Below are positions 8,763 to 19,000 of a DNA stretch of 64,000 nucleotides, piece after piece. Source of the stretch: Rhodothermia bacterium (GTDB taxonomy: Bacteria > Bacteroidota > Rhodothermia > Rhodothermales > JAAAOL01); NCBI GenBank assembly GCA_030428385.1, contig JAUIDY010000004.1:36262-100261 (forward strand), written 5' to 3'. Both the position numbers and the translations under genes were made by a program. How positions within the stretch are numbered: position 1 is the stretch's first letter; every line of letters begins with the position of its first letter. The notes under the pieces were generated by a model. That model was not told the DNA's origin. It worked only from the letters and a program-made list of their open reading frames with translations, and searched no databases.

Positions 8763-10523
8763 GTGCAGGAAACGCAGAACGGAACGAAAAAATATCGCTG
8801 GGTACTGAAAGACGTTGCTCATGCGGGCGCGGTGCCGATGTTGGCGCGGCAGTTAAACGACCTGCCCGAAGCACTGGCGCGGGCGCTGGTGCTGCGGGGC
8901 ATCACCACGTTCGATGAGGCGCGGCGCTATTTCCGCCCCTCGAAGGAGACGCTGCACGATCCGTTCCTGATGCAAGACATGGATGCCGCCGCCGACCGGG
9001 TGGGGCAGGCCATCCAGCGGGGTGAGCGTGTGCTGGTGTATGGCGACTACGACGTGGACGGCACCACCTCTACAGCGCTGATGACCAGCTTTTTGCGCAG
9101 CCAGGGCGTGCCCGCCGATTTTTTTATCCCCGACCGCTTCAAGCACGGCTACGGCCTTAGCAAGGCCGGCATCGACCACGCCAAAACCCAGGGCGCGAAG
9201 CTTATCATTGCACTCGACTGCGGCATCACGGCGATTGACGAAGCCGCCTATGCCCGGTCGCTCGGCATCGACCTGATTATCTGCGACCACCACACGGCGG
9301 GCGAGACGTGGCCCGACGCCGTGGCCGTGCTTGATCCCAAGCGCCCGGATTGCAACTACCCGTTTAACGAACTGAGTGGTTGTGGCGTCACGTTTAAGCT
9401 GGTGCAGGCCACCCTCCGTCGGCTGGGACAGGATCCGGAGTCCGCGTCGCAATACCTTGACCTCGTTGCGGTGTCTACCGCCAGCGATCTCGTCCCGCTC
9501 GTCGGCGAAAACCGCGTGCTGATGCGGGAAGGGTTTGTGCAATTAAAAGAAGGAGCACGCATTGGGCTGCGGGCGCTCGCGAAGCAGGGCGGTGTGGATT
9601 ATGACCATGTGACGGTGGACCGCATCGTGTTTGCCATCGGGCCGCGCATCAATGCGGCGGGGCGGATGGAACACGCCCGACAGGCCGTCGAACTGCTGCT
9701 GGCCGACGACATGGCAACAGCCCAGCACCTGGCGCAGGAATTGGAACGCGTGAATAATGACCGTCGCAAGCTGGACCGCGAGATCTGCGACGATGCGTTG
9801 GACAAGGCGAAAATCCAGATGGGCGGTCGGTTTCGGCATGCCCTGGTGTTGCATGAGCCTGGCTGGCACCAGGGCGTCATCGGTATCGTTGCCAGCCGGG
9901 TGGTGGACCGGTATCATCGCCCCGCGGTGATGTTATGCACGGCCAACGGCGCGGCCAAAGGCTCCGCCCGTTCGATCCCCGGCGTGAATATTTACAAAGC
10001 GCTGAAGCAGTGCGATGACCTTATCACCCAGTTTGGCGGGCACGACTTTGCCGCCGGGCTCACCCTGCCCGAAGCCAACGTCCCGGCGCTGCGCGACCGC
10101 CTCGACCGCGTGATCGAAACGATGGTTCAAGACCCCGATCTGTTGCTGCCCTCCATCGACATCGACGCCCAGGTGACGCTCCATGACATCGACGACCGGT
10201 TTTGGGCGGTGCTGAAGCAGTTTGGCCCTTTCGGCCCCGAAAACATGAAACCGGTCTTTCAGGCGGATGGCCTGCGGGTGGTGGGAAGGCCGCGCACGGT
10301 GGGCAGCGGGGCGCATCTCAAGTTTAAGGTGGCTCAGAACGGCTCGGCGGCCCATGATGTGATCGGCTTTCGGTTGGGCAAGCACCTGCCCACGGTCGAA
10401 GCCAGCCAGCGCGAGGGTCGTCCGCTGGACCTGCTTTTTTCCGTCGAAGAAAACGAATGGCAGGGCCGCGTCTCCCTGCAACTCGTTGCCCGCGACCTCC
10501 GGCTGGCGAACCACGGACCTTGA
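8763..10523 (+). CDS. recJ: Single-stranded-DNA-specific exonuclease RecJ
   Basis: A 586-residue DHH-family 5'-3' exonuclease of RecF-pathway and mismatch repair. Motif I is VYGDYDVDGTTSTALM (DYDVDG at 95-100). Metal-binding motifs follow as IALDCGITAIDEA and ICDHHTAGE. The DHHA1 motif appears as GRFRHALVLHEPGWHQGVIGIVASR with GSARSIPGVNIYKAL and FGGHDFAAGL. A C-terminal OB-like domain carries LRVVGRPRTVGSGAHLKFKV. The length is normal for bacterial RecJ. The start is a GTG at 8763, the first in-frame initiation codon giving the usual N-terminus. Confidence 0.97.
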   Translation: MQETQNGTKKYRWVLKDVAHAGAVPMLARQLNDLPEALARALVLRGITTFDEARRYFRPSKETLHDPFLMQDMDAAADRVGQAIQRGERVLVYGDYDVDGTTSTALMTSFLRSQGVPADFFIPDRFKHGYGLSKAGIDHAKTQGAKLIIALDCGITAIDEAAYARSLGIDLIICDHHTAGETWPDAVAVLDPKRPDCNYPFNELSGCGVTFKLVQATLRRLGQDPESASQYLDLVAVSTASDLVPLVGENRVLMREGFVQLKEGARIGLRALAKQGGVDYDHVTVDRIVFAIGPRINAAGRMEHARQAVELLLADDMATAQHLAQELERVNNDRRKLDREICDDALDKAKIQMGGRFRHALVLHEPGWHQGVIGIVASRVVDRYHRPAVMLCTANGAAKGSARSIPGVNIYKALKQCDDLITQFGGHDFAAGLTLPEANVPALRDRLDRVIETMVQDPDLLLPSIDIDAQVTLHDIDDRFWAVLKQFGPFGPENMKPVFQADGLRVVGRPRTVGSGAHLKFKVAQNGSAAHDVIGFRLGKHLPTVEASQREGRPLDLLFSVEENEWQGRVSLQLVARDLRLANHGP

Positions 10524-10612
10524 CGTTGTTGCAATCTTTGAAGAGGGGGATGGCACATGACACGCAGGCGTAGTACCGTATCGTGATTTGTCACGCATTA
10601 TCGGTGGATGCT

Positions 10613-12145
10613 ATGATCGCACGTTTGGGCGTCGGGGTGTTGCTTTTTTTACTGATTAATCCGGTGGTGGCTGCGCAGGAAACGGGGACCATCACCTGGG
10701 TGCATTCGCTGGAAACGGCCCACACCCTGGTTCACATGGACGCCGAAGGGGCCATGTACGGTGCCAACTCGGCAGAAACGGGCAGTTTTCCGGGCACGCT
10801 GGTTGCCAAGTATGACGCCGACGGGCAGCGCCTGTGGGAGGCCGAGGCGAGTGGACAGTGGCTCGTCACACATCTTGCTGCCAACACTTCCGGCGCGGTC
10901 TTCGTGATGGGGTTCTGCATCGGCAATACCGACTTCGACGGCGACGGCGCGCCCGAGGTGGATCTGGACTACGACCGCAACGAACGGTCGCAGTTTTTCC
11001 TCGCCAAATACCAGCCGGACGGAGTTTTGCAGTGGGTACGGGTGGCGCCCGGACCCGAGATCGGGGCGAAGGGCTACCAGTTGGCGGTTAATGAAGCTGG
11101 CGCGGCGTTTGTCGCAGGCGAAGGGCTGGTGGGGACCGACTTTACAGGAAATGGAAAAGGGGATCTGGACGGCCAAAAGCGCACCGTCCGGCATTTTCTG
11201 ACGGCCTATAATCCAGCGGGTGAAGTAGATTGGGTGTGGTCCTATGAGCCTGACGAAAGTGGCATTGCCGGGCTCTATGCGGATGATCGTTTTCTTTACC
11301 TCACCGGATTCACAACCGCGCCTGAACTCGATCTGGATGGCGATGGTCGCACTGACTGGATCTCGGACCGCGCCGATGGGCGTCCCGCCTTTTTCGTCGC
11401 CCGCTATCAGCCACGCAACCGCTCGTTGTGGGTGGTGCCATTGCCCGGGGTGGGGTACGCCCTCACGGTGGATGACGACGACCACCTGTTTGTAACAGGC
11501 ACCTATCTGTATGATGTCGATTTTGATGGTGACGGACGGCGAGAGGTGCCCCACGAAGGACTCGGCGACTTTTTCCTCGCCAAATACACAGGATCTGGCC
11601 GCGCCGTGTGGATGCGGTCGGCTACGGGAACGGGCTATGAAGGCGGGTTCAGTGTGGCAGCCGATGGAATGGGGGGAGCGTATGTGGCGGGTTCGTTCAG
11701 CAATGAGATGGACCTGGACCGCGATGGCAGCATCGACGTGCGCGGGGCCGGGCAAGGGCGTCCGGGTCTTTTTGTGGGACACTACGATGCGGATGGCATC
11801 CTGTCTTGGAAGCGCCCGTCCCTGATCGGTGCGGTGCCGGAGAGCCAGGTGGACGTGGTGTCTTTTGTGGTGGAGGGCAAGGCCCTGCCCGTGCTCACGG
11901 CACATCCGAAGGGGGTATACCTGGCCGGGATTTATGAAGGCACCGCGGTTTTTCCGGCGGGCACGGGGCAGAGGACCCCGGATGCCTTTGCTTCCGGGGC
12001 AGGCATCTATGTGGTTGGTTCCTTTGCGAACAGCCCGGCGTATACGGAGGACCTGCCGGCCTTTCTGAAAACCACCTTTGGGCAAACTTCCACCGTCAGC
12101 CACACACGCGGTTCATTTCTGATAAACTACGCGCCCCGGCCGTAA
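10613..12145 (+). CDS. Secreted SBBP-type beta-propeller repeat protein
   Basis: A 510-residue exported protein: MIARLGVGVLLFLLINPVVAAQ is a signal peptide. The mature part is built of repeats of the form FFLAKYxPDGxLxWV ... AGxxFVAGxFxxxxDFDGDG, for example NTDFDGDGAPEVDLD, FTGNGKGDLDG, LDLDGDGRTDWIS and VDFDGDGRREVPHE. This matches the SBBP (beta-propeller) repeats common in Bacteroidota-like secretomes. The DxDGDG loops look like calcium-binding sites. No C-terminal sorting domain is visible. ATG 10613 is chosen over the GTG at 10583 because the signal peptide begins there. Function is unknown; probably a surface or extracellular protein. Confidence 0.8.
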   Translation: MIARLGVGVLLFLLINPVVAAQETGTITWVHSLETAHTLVHMDAEGAMYGANSAETGSFPGTLVAKYDADGQRLWEAEASGQWLVTHLAANTSGAVFVMGFCIGNTDFDGDGAPEVDLDYDRNERSQFFLAKYQPDGVLQWVRVAPGPEIGAKGYQLAVNEAGAAFVAGEGLVGTDFTGNGKGDLDGQKRTVRHFLTAYNPAGEVDWVWSYEPDESGIAGLYADDRFLYLTGFTTAPELDLDGDGRTDWISDRADGRPAFFVARYQPRNRSLWVVPLPGVGYALTVDDDDHLFVTGTYLYDVDFDGDGRREVPHEGLGDFFLAKYTGSGRAVWMRSATGTGYEGGFSVAADGMGGAYVAGSFSNEMDLDRDGSIDVRGAGQGRPGLFVGHYDADGILSWKRPSLIGAVPESQVDVVSFVVEGKALPVLTAHPKGVYLAGIYEGTAVFPAGTGQRTPDAFASGAGIYVVGSFANSPAYTEDLPAFLKTTFGQTSTVSHTRGSFLINYAPRP

Positions 12146-12278
12146 CGTGAACGGGGCAAGAAGAACGCCGCAGAGCGCGTGCCGAAACCCGGCATTTAAT
12201 GATAACATAATAGCGTGGCGACCCTGTCATCGTACTTTTGGCACTCCACCCCGGGTCGCTCAACCCCACGACGCTCCT

Positions 12279-13007
12279 ATGAACCACGCGGTCCTTTCTC
12301 TTCCCATGGTAGCTACCCCTACTGAAGCGCAAGCAAAGATTCTCGTCGTTGATGATGAGGACGACATCCTCGACCTGATGGAGTATAACCTGCATCGGGC
12401 CGGTTTTGAGGTGGTGTTGGCCCGCGATGGCGTTGAAGGATTGCGCAAGGCCGAGGCCGAAGCTCCGTCCCTCATTGTGCTCGATATCCTGATGCCCAAC
12501 ATGGACGGCATCGAAGTGTGTCGGCGGCTTCGTCAAAGTGCGCACCTGCGCCAGATTCCCATCCTGATGCTGACCGCGCTCAGCAGCGATGAAGACCACG
12601 TGCGAGGACTGGATGTCGGGGCCGATATCTACCTCAGCAAGCCCATCTCGGTCCCGGTACTGCTGAGCCAGATCAAGGCGCTGCTGCGTACCCAGCGCCG
12701 CACCGAGGAGCCGCCCGACCTGCTGCGGATTCACGACCTGGAGATCGACCGCGACCGCTATCTCGTCTTTCGAGGCTCCGACAAAGAGGAACTGCGGTTT
12801 CCGCGCAAAGAGTTCGAACTCCTCTATTTCCTCGCGTCCCATCCCGGCAAGGTCTTCACGCGCCAGGAACTGCTCGACCATGTGTGGGGGCGCGATGTGT
12901 ATGTGGTAGACCGGACGGTGGATGTGCACGTCCGTAAAATCCGCGAAAAGCTGAGTAATATCTACATCGAGACGGTGAAAGGCGTCGGCTACAAATTTAT
13001 GGAGTAG
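12279..13007 (+). CDS. OmpR/PhoB-family response regulator
   Basis: A 242-residue two-component regulator. The receiver domain (about 20-132) has the acidic pair D25-D26 in ILVVDDEDDIL, the phosphoacceptor D69 in IVLDILMPNMDG, T99 and K121 in YLSKPI. The C-terminal winged-helix domain shows RFPRKEFELLYFLASHPGKVFTR and the recognition region DRTVDVHVRKIREKL, ending VKGVGYKFME. It is followed 56 bp later by a sensor kinase gene. The pair resembles PhoB/PhoR, but no phosphate genes lie nearby, so the signal is unknown. ATG 12306 is an alternative start; the further-upstream open frame looks non-coding. Confidence 0.93.
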   Translation: MNHAVLSLPMVATPTEAQAKILVVDDEDDILDLMEYNLHRAGFEVVLARDGVEGLRKAEAEAPSLIVLDILMPNMDGIEVCRRLRQSAHLRQIPILMLTALSSDEDHVRGLDVGADIYLSKPISVPVLLSQIKALLRTQRRTEEPPDLLRIHDLEIDRDRYLVFRGSDKEELRFPRKEFELLYFLASHPGKVFTRQELLDHVWGRDVYVVDRTVDVHVRKIREKLSNIYIETVKGVGYKFME

Positions 13008-13063
13008 CGTTTTTTGGGCAAAATCGCGTACTCTTGGTAGAACGATTGTAGAGGTAGCTGCCC

Positions 13064-14146
13064 ATGCCCGAATCCCGTCCACGCTGGTCTAGCAAAATTG
13101 CCCTGAAGCTCGCTTTTGGTGTGGCAGGGGCCGTGCTTGCCGTTGTCTTGCTCACGTCGGGCAGTGCATGGGCCATGCCGTGGCCCGCCGGGCTGGTGGT
13201 GGCGGTAGTCAGCGGTGCGGTAGCGTATGGCATGGCTTTGCGGATGGTAGCCCACCGGCTTGATGTGGCACGGGTCACCTTGCGGCAGATCCGCAAACAC
13301 CAGTTTGAAGGACTCGAGGCGACGAAGCTGGCCCGCGGCGATGAAGTGAATGGATTAATCTGGGAGGTGTACCGCACCGGGCTGACGCTGGAGAAAGAGA
13401 TCCATGAATTCAAACGCATTGAGAACTACCGCCGCGAGTTTCTGGGCAACGTCTCGCATGAGTTAAAAACGCCCATCTTCTCCATTCAGGGCTACGCCGA
13501 GACGCTGTTGCAAGGAGCCCTGGACGACGAAGATTATCGGCACGGGTTTGTGGAAAAAATCCTGCGCAACGCGGGGCGGCTGGGGAATCTTGCGAATGAT
13601 CTCACCGAGATCTCGCGGATTGAGACGGGCGACCTCAAGATGACCGTCGACACGTTTGCCTTGCCCATGTTGATGCACGAAGTGGTGGATGCGCTGGAGC
13701 CACTCGCCGCTTCGAAAAACGTGACGCTGCGCTGTCGCGTGGGCGATGACGTAAAGCCCGTCTGGGGCGATCGTGAGCGTATCCGGCAGGTACTGACCAA
13801 CCTCGCCGATAATGCCATCAAGTACAACAACGCGGAGGGCCACGTCGAATTGGTGGCACGCATGCTTACTTCCGGCGACGTGAAAATTTCAGTGGTAGAC
13901 GACGGCATCGGCGTCGCGCCCGAGCACATCCCCCGCCTCACCGAGCGGTTTTACCGGGTAGACCGCAGCCGCTCGCGGCAGCAGGGGGGCACGGGCCTCG
14001 GCCTTGCCATCGTGAAGCACATCCTTGGTGCCCATGACCGCGAACTGGTCGTCGAAAGCAGCCCGGGGCGTGGCTCTACGTTTGGCTTTACGCTTTCGAC
14101 GGCCTCCACCGCGCAGCGGCACAACCGCGTTCGCGCGGTTTTATAG
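13064..14146 (+). CDS. PhoR-like membrane sensor histidine kinase
   Basis: A 360-residue kinase with two close N-terminal membrane helices (about 11-31 and 41-60) and almost no periplasmic loop. A short linker follows, then the DHp H-box FLGNVSHELKTPIFSIQGY with phosphoacceptor His132. The catalytic domain has the N-box NLADNAIKYNN, G1 VVDDGIGV, F-box LTERFYRVD and G2 GGTGLGLAIVK. AGAGG about 12 nt before the ATG supports the start. It is paired with the upstream response regulator. The lack of an extracytoplasmic domain suggests it senses through the membrane or a partner protein. Confidence 0.93.
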   Translation: MPESRPRWSSKIALKLAFGVAGAVLAVVLLTSGSAWAMPWPAGLVVAVVSGAVAYGMALRMVAHRLDVARVTLRQIRKHQFEGLEATKLARGDEVNGLIWEVYRTGLTLEKEIHEFKRIENYRREFLGNVSHELKTPIFSIQGYAETLLQGALDDEDYRHGFVEKILRNAGRLGNLANDLTEISRIETGDLKMTVDTFALPMLMHEVVDALEPLAASKNVTLRCRVGDDVKPVWGDRERIRQVLTNLADNAIKYNNAEGHVELVARMLTSGDVKISVVDDGIGVAPEHIPRLTERFYRVDRSRSRQQGGTGLGLAIVKHILGAHDRELVVESSPGRGSTFGFTLSTASTAQRHNRVRAVL

Positions 14147-14215
14147 CGAAGCCGTGGGCGGAACGTGGTGGAGCATCGGCCGTTCATCACGGGTCGCTAA
14201 AACAAGGGCCTCCTC

Positions 14216-14674
14216 ATGAAGCTTTCGGAACTGATCAAACAAAACCACTTTGCCTCGCCGGGCCACGAAGCCATTCTAAATATTGTTGTTACGAGTTCGT
14301 GGCTTATGAATGAACTGGCGACGGCGATGGCTCCGTTTGGTGTGACACCGGCCCAATACAATGTCTTGCGCATCCTGCGGGGGAGCCATCCCGACCGGCG
14401 CACATGCAGCGACATCGGCGAGCGGTTGCTGGACCGAACGCCCGACGTAACCCGCCTGCTCAACCGCATGCAGCATGCCGGGCTCATCTGCCGCCGCCGC
14501 GCCGAGCACGACCGCCGCGTGGTGGAGGTAGGGATCACCGCTGATGGAATGGGGTTGCTCGACCGCATGCAACCCACCGTCGAGGCCGTCACCGAGCGGT
14601 TGGTGCAGCACCTGTCCGAGGATGCCTTGATCACCCTGAACCAGGCCCTCGAACAGATCCGCGCTGATCAGTAG
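14216..14674 (+). CDS. MarR-family transcriptional regulator
   Basis: A 152-residue winged-helix protein. The typical MarR order is visible: a dimerisation helix, PAQYNVLRILRGSHPDRRTCSDIGERLLDRTPDVTRLLNRM (helix-turn-helix), then the beta-wing GLICRRRAEHDRRVVEVGIT with the conserved DRR motif, and a C-terminal dimer helix. It ends 24 bp before a queuosine-precursor transporter gene on the same strand, so it may control that gene; the ligand is unknown. Confidence 0.92.
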   Translation: MKLSELIKQNHFASPGHEAILNIVVTSSWLMNELATAMAPFGVTPAQYNVLRILRGSHPDRRTCSDIGERLLDRTPDVTRLLNRMQHAGLICRRRAEHDRRVVEVGITADGMGLLDRMQPTVEAVTERLVQHLSEDALITLNQALEQIRADQ

Positions 14675-14698
14675 TCTCCCATCCATTTCCCGCCACCC

Positions 14699-15424
14699 AT
14701 GGAATCACCCCTCGAAGCCCTGCGTGTGTCTGCGCCGGGGCGGGCCGAACAGGTTTATCTGCTCCTTGCCGGTATTTTCCTCGGCGCATTGGTCATGACC
14801 AATGCCATTGCCGGGAAGTTTTTTGTGCTGTTCGGACAAGAGCTTTCCTGTGGCATCATCGCCTATCCGGTCACCTTTCTCGCGACGGACTTGATCTCGG
14901 AGCTGTATGGGCGCAAGCGGGCGACGCTGATCGTGAAGGTGGGCTTTGCCGTCAGCGTCTTCGTGACCCTCGTGGTGATGGTAGCCAACTACGTGCCCAT
15001 CTTCGACCAGTCCCCGGTGGATCAACAGTCGTTTAGTACGGTCTTTGGCTTGTTGCCCGGCATTGTTTTCGGTTCTATGATTGCGTACCTCACGGCGCAG
15101 TTTATCGATGTGCAGCTTTTTGAGTTTTGGCGCACCCTGACCAAGGGACGGCACCTGTGGCTGCGCAACAACGCATCCACCGTCTTTAGCCAACTCGTCG
15201 ATACGGTGCTGGTGGTGACCATTGCACTGGTGATTTGGCCCCAGGTGGACACCAACCCCAATACGACCCCGATTTCCGGAAGCGTGTGGTGGAATATCAT
15301 CGTGGGGCAATATCTTTTTAAGGCTGGCATCGCTCTGCTGGATACGCCGCTGTTTTATGCCCTCACGGCGTGGCTGCGCGGTTATATTGCCCCCACGGCG
15401 CAGGAAGGGGTGCTGGTTACGTAG
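14699..15424 (+). CDS. VUT/YhhQ-family queuosine precursor transporter
   Basis: A 241-residue inner-membrane protein with six or so hydrophobic segments. The family hallmarks are ITY-like SCGIIAYPVTFLATDLISELYGRKRA, the central IAYLTAQFIDVQLFEFWR and the late NNASTVFSQLVDTVL. This is the former DUF165 family, shown for E. coli YhhQ to import queuosine precursors (preQ0/preQ1). It lies just behind a MarR regulator. A QueC-like gene occurs 17 kb away in the cassette array, but there is no evidence that the two are functionally linked. Confidence 0.9.
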   Translation: MESPLEALRVSAPGRAEQVYLLLAGIFLGALVMTNAIAGKFFVLFGQELSCGIIAYPVTFLATDLISELYGRKRATLIVKVGFAVSVFVTLVVMVANYVPIFDQSPVDQQSFSTVFGLLPGIVFGSMIAYLTAQFIDVQLFEFWRTLTKGRHLWLRNNASTVFSQLVDTVLVVTIALVIWPQVDTNPNTTPISGSVWWNIIVGQYLFKAGIALLDTPLFYALTAWLRGYIAPTAQEGVLVT

Positions 15425-15520
15425 GGCGTGCTGAATACCACGCCACCACCTTCAAAAGACAACGCTTCCTCCGATAATGGGTAGTGGCTGCTCCCTTGAT
15501 CATTAAGCCCAGAGGATGTT

Positions 15521-15859
15521 ATGGGAAAAAAGCTGGTATTGTTCATCATCGTAGCCCTGGCCTTGGCGGGGTTTTTTACGCGTCCTTCTCAGGATGATTT
15601 CCAACAGGAGTTGCAGGCGCGGTATGACGTGATGGCGGCGCAGGCAGATGACATCCTGCGGTCGCGGATGCATAATGACAATGTGCTCGACCGCATGGTG
15701 GCCACCGCCACTCCTGCCGAACTGCTCCTGCGCACGGATTTTTCTGATTTTTACGTGTTCACCATGTTCGTCACCGAATATGCGGATCCTATGGGAACCC
15801 AGCATGTGCGCACCTTTGGGGTCTTTCAAACCTTTTTGCCCTTTAAAAAGCCCGGTTGA
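15521..15859 (+). CDS. Small membrane-anchored DUF4359-like protein
   Basis: A 112-residue protein with one N-terminal hydrophobic segment (KKLVLFIIVALALAGFF), then RPSQDDFQQELQARYDVMAAQ and a soluble part ending in DFSDFYVFTMFVTEY and GTQHVRTFGVFQTFLPF. The order TM, TNPSQ-like motif, then an 'N/FY.. S.Y..' strand is reminiscent of DUF4359 proteins. I am not certain of the assignment, and the function is unknown. It stands alone between the queuosine transporter and the FG-GAP cluster. Confidence 0.65.
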   Translation: MGKKLVLFIIVALALAGFFTRPSQDDFQQELQARYDVMAAQADDILRSRMHNDNVLDRMVATATPAELLLRTDFSDFYVFTMFVTEYADPMGTQHVRTFGVFQTFLPFKKPG

Positions 15860-16029
15860 GACAGGTCCCCTTTTTTGCGCAGCTAAAAATAAGGGCATAG
15901 GTGCGGTATTTTCCCTTTTTGTTTACCACCCAAGTACAGATCTTTGAGGCCAAGCTCCTGATCCTGAAACCGTCTGGGACAACCGTTCAGGAAAGGCGTG
16001 GCTCTTGCAGGAATCTCCTCACCGGTTTT

Positions 16030-19000
16030 ATGCTTTTTCGTACCGCGCTGCTCCTTCTCTTTTTTACTGGGACGTTGTCGAGCCACGCCCAGCCATTTCT
16101 GCGGGTCAATACGGCTCCTGAAAGTGATGCCAGTCCCATTGAATCTATTCCTATCGCGGGCGTTGGCGATTATGTGCCGGGGCATTATCTGGGAGCCGCC
16201 GCCTGGGGAGATTTTGACGGAAACGGGTTCCAGGACTTGCTTGCGACCGGCATCTCGCCGCAGATCATCAATGTGGGCTTGGGAGAAGCTGTGCAGGAAG
16301 ATGTGCGCCTCCCGACGACGCGGATCGTGGCGGTGAGCCAGGTCTGCGATGCCGAGACGGGCATATGTAGCCTGGTGTACAACCGCCGGGAACTGCCGCT
16401 GGCCCTTGTTCACGCGGATGCCACATGGATCGACTATGACAACGATGGCGACTTGGATGCCTTGCTGAGTGGATCGCGAACCGAAGTGGCTCCGTTCGAT
16501 CCCGTCACGGCCCTTTTTGAGAATCAAGACGGGGCGTTTGTGGAGGTGAGCACGGGATTGGCGGGCCTGTACGCGTCCATGATTGCGTGGGCCGATACCG
16601 ATAACGATGGCGACAGCGATGTCCTGCTCGCGGGGCAGAACGCCGATGGGGTGCCGCAGACCTTGTTCTATCGCAATGATAACGGCACGTTTACCCCTGT
16701 TGCCATGCCCTTTCCTGACGTGGCCTTTGGCGATGCGGCGTGGGGCGACTATGACGGAGATGGCGACCAGGACCTGGTGCTGATGGGGGCAACGGCCAGC
16801 AAGGCTTTTCACATCTTCCTTTTCCGCAATGAAGGCGACGGCAGTTTCACCGAAATTGATGCCGGGTTGCCCAACCTTGCCTTTGGAGTGCTGGATTGGG
16901 GCGACTATGACAATGATGGCGACCTCGACCTTTTTATCACCGGGGCGCGCTTTGGGGTGTTTCTGCTGAACGCCGTCGCGGGTGTCTGGCGCAATGAAGG
17001 AGGGCGTTTCACGCAGGTGGTAACGGGGGCAGGTGTTTTTTATGGCGATGCAGGCTGGGGCGACTATGACGGAGATGGCGATCTGGACTTGTTGAGCACG
17101 GGTTTTGTGCGGCCCCGGACCTCGTCCACGATGCAGGTGTTGCGGAACGAAGGCAATGGGTCGTTCGCCACTACGTTTATTGAAGGATTAGAATTGGACG
17201 GGTATGACTACGGGAGTGCCTCCTGGTTTGACATCGACAGCGATGGCGACCTGGATGTGGCGTATATGGGCGAGGATGGCTTGGTGCGGCACCGTATCTT
17301 TATCAACCGGGTCCTGCGTAATTCCGCGCCCAACAACCTGCGGCCGGGAAGCCCGCAAGGGTTGCAGGCCGTTCGCGAGGACGAATTTGTTCGGTTTTCG
17401 TGGCAGCCGGCTGCCGATAATGAGACGCCCACAGTGGCTTTGACCTACAACCTGCGTGTGGGTACCAGCCCTAGCGGATCAGAGGTGCTGAGTGCGCTGG
17501 CGCATCCTATTACGGGGCAGCGGCGGGTTTCCACAAAAGGCAACGTGGGGGCCCGCACCAGTTGGCGGTTGCGGCTTCCCGAAGGCACCTATTATTGGAG
17601 CGTGCAGACCATCGACGCCACGCAGGCAGGCTCCGTCTTTGCTGCGGAGCAACTCTTCGACGGACAGGGCGGCGGCGATGATACCGTGCCGCCAGAGGCT
17701 CCCACCATGCTGGCCGCGCAGGCTCTCGACCAGCAGGTAGTGCTGACGTGGGCTCCGAATAGCGAAGACGACCTGGTGTCATATCGCATCTATCGCGGGG
17801 TTGCGCCGGATGCAGGGACGGTTCTCGCAAGTGTCCCGGCGGGGACGGAGTTCTACGACGATACCAGCGTGGTAAATGAAACCACCTATGCCTATCGCAT
17901 CACGGCGCTTGATCGTTCAGGCAATGAAAGCACCTTCTCCACGACGGTAATCGCAACGCCCGCGCCGGTGCTTACCGCCCATGCTGTCAATTTGCCCGCC
18001 TTGCGTGATGGGGCGGGTGCCTGGGGCGACTATGACAACGATGGCGACCTCGACCTGGTGCTGGTGGGCAACGGCGACGGAGTGGTCCTTGCCGACATCT
18101 ACCGCAACGATGGAAACAACACCTTCACGCCCATCAACAGCGGCCTGCCGCCCAACTTCCGCAGTGCCGTGGCGTGGGGCGATTATGACAACGATGGCGA
18201 CCTCGATCTGGCCCTGAACGGCGACGTAGGCCGCATCGGCGGCGAGGTGGTTTCGCAGATCTACCGCAATGACGAAGGCACGTTTGTCCTCACCGACATT
18301 AACCTGTTCGATGTCTTTGGCGGAGCGATGGCGTGGGGTGATTATGACAATGATGGCGACCTCGACTTGCTGCAAACGGGCAACCGCCCTGGCCCCGAAG
18401 GGAACAGCTTTGCACAGGCTCCCCTGACCATCCTCTATGAGAACAACGGGGCGGGTCAACTGCTGTCTTCCTCCATCGAAATTCCTGACCTCATCAATGG
18501 CGAGGTGGCATGGGGCGATTATGACAACGACGGTGATCTGGACATTTTGATGTCAGGGCTGCTGAACAATGACTTCCGCTCTCTTGTCTTGCGCAATGAC
18601 AACGGTGCGTTCACCGATATCAATGCCGCGCTGTTGCCCGGCGTTCGGTCACACATTGCATGGGTGGATCATGACAGCGATGGCGATCTGGATGTGGCGA
18701 TTGGCAGTCCCAATATTACCAGTGCCTTTGTCTATGTAAACGAGGGCGGCCTATTTGACGGTACGCGCATTGGGTTCGGAGACGGCCTGATCGATGGAAT
18801 GGCGTGGGGCGACTACGACAATGATGGCGACCCTGACATGGCTGGTTTTGATGACCGCACCACCGAGCTTTTTCGCAATGACGGCGGCGTGTTCGTCAAC
18901 GTCGACTTTGACCTGCCGGAGGGCACCGCTATCCCGTTCTTCGCATGGGGCGATTATGACCAGGATGCCGACCTCGACTTTGTGCTGCTCACCAACCTGT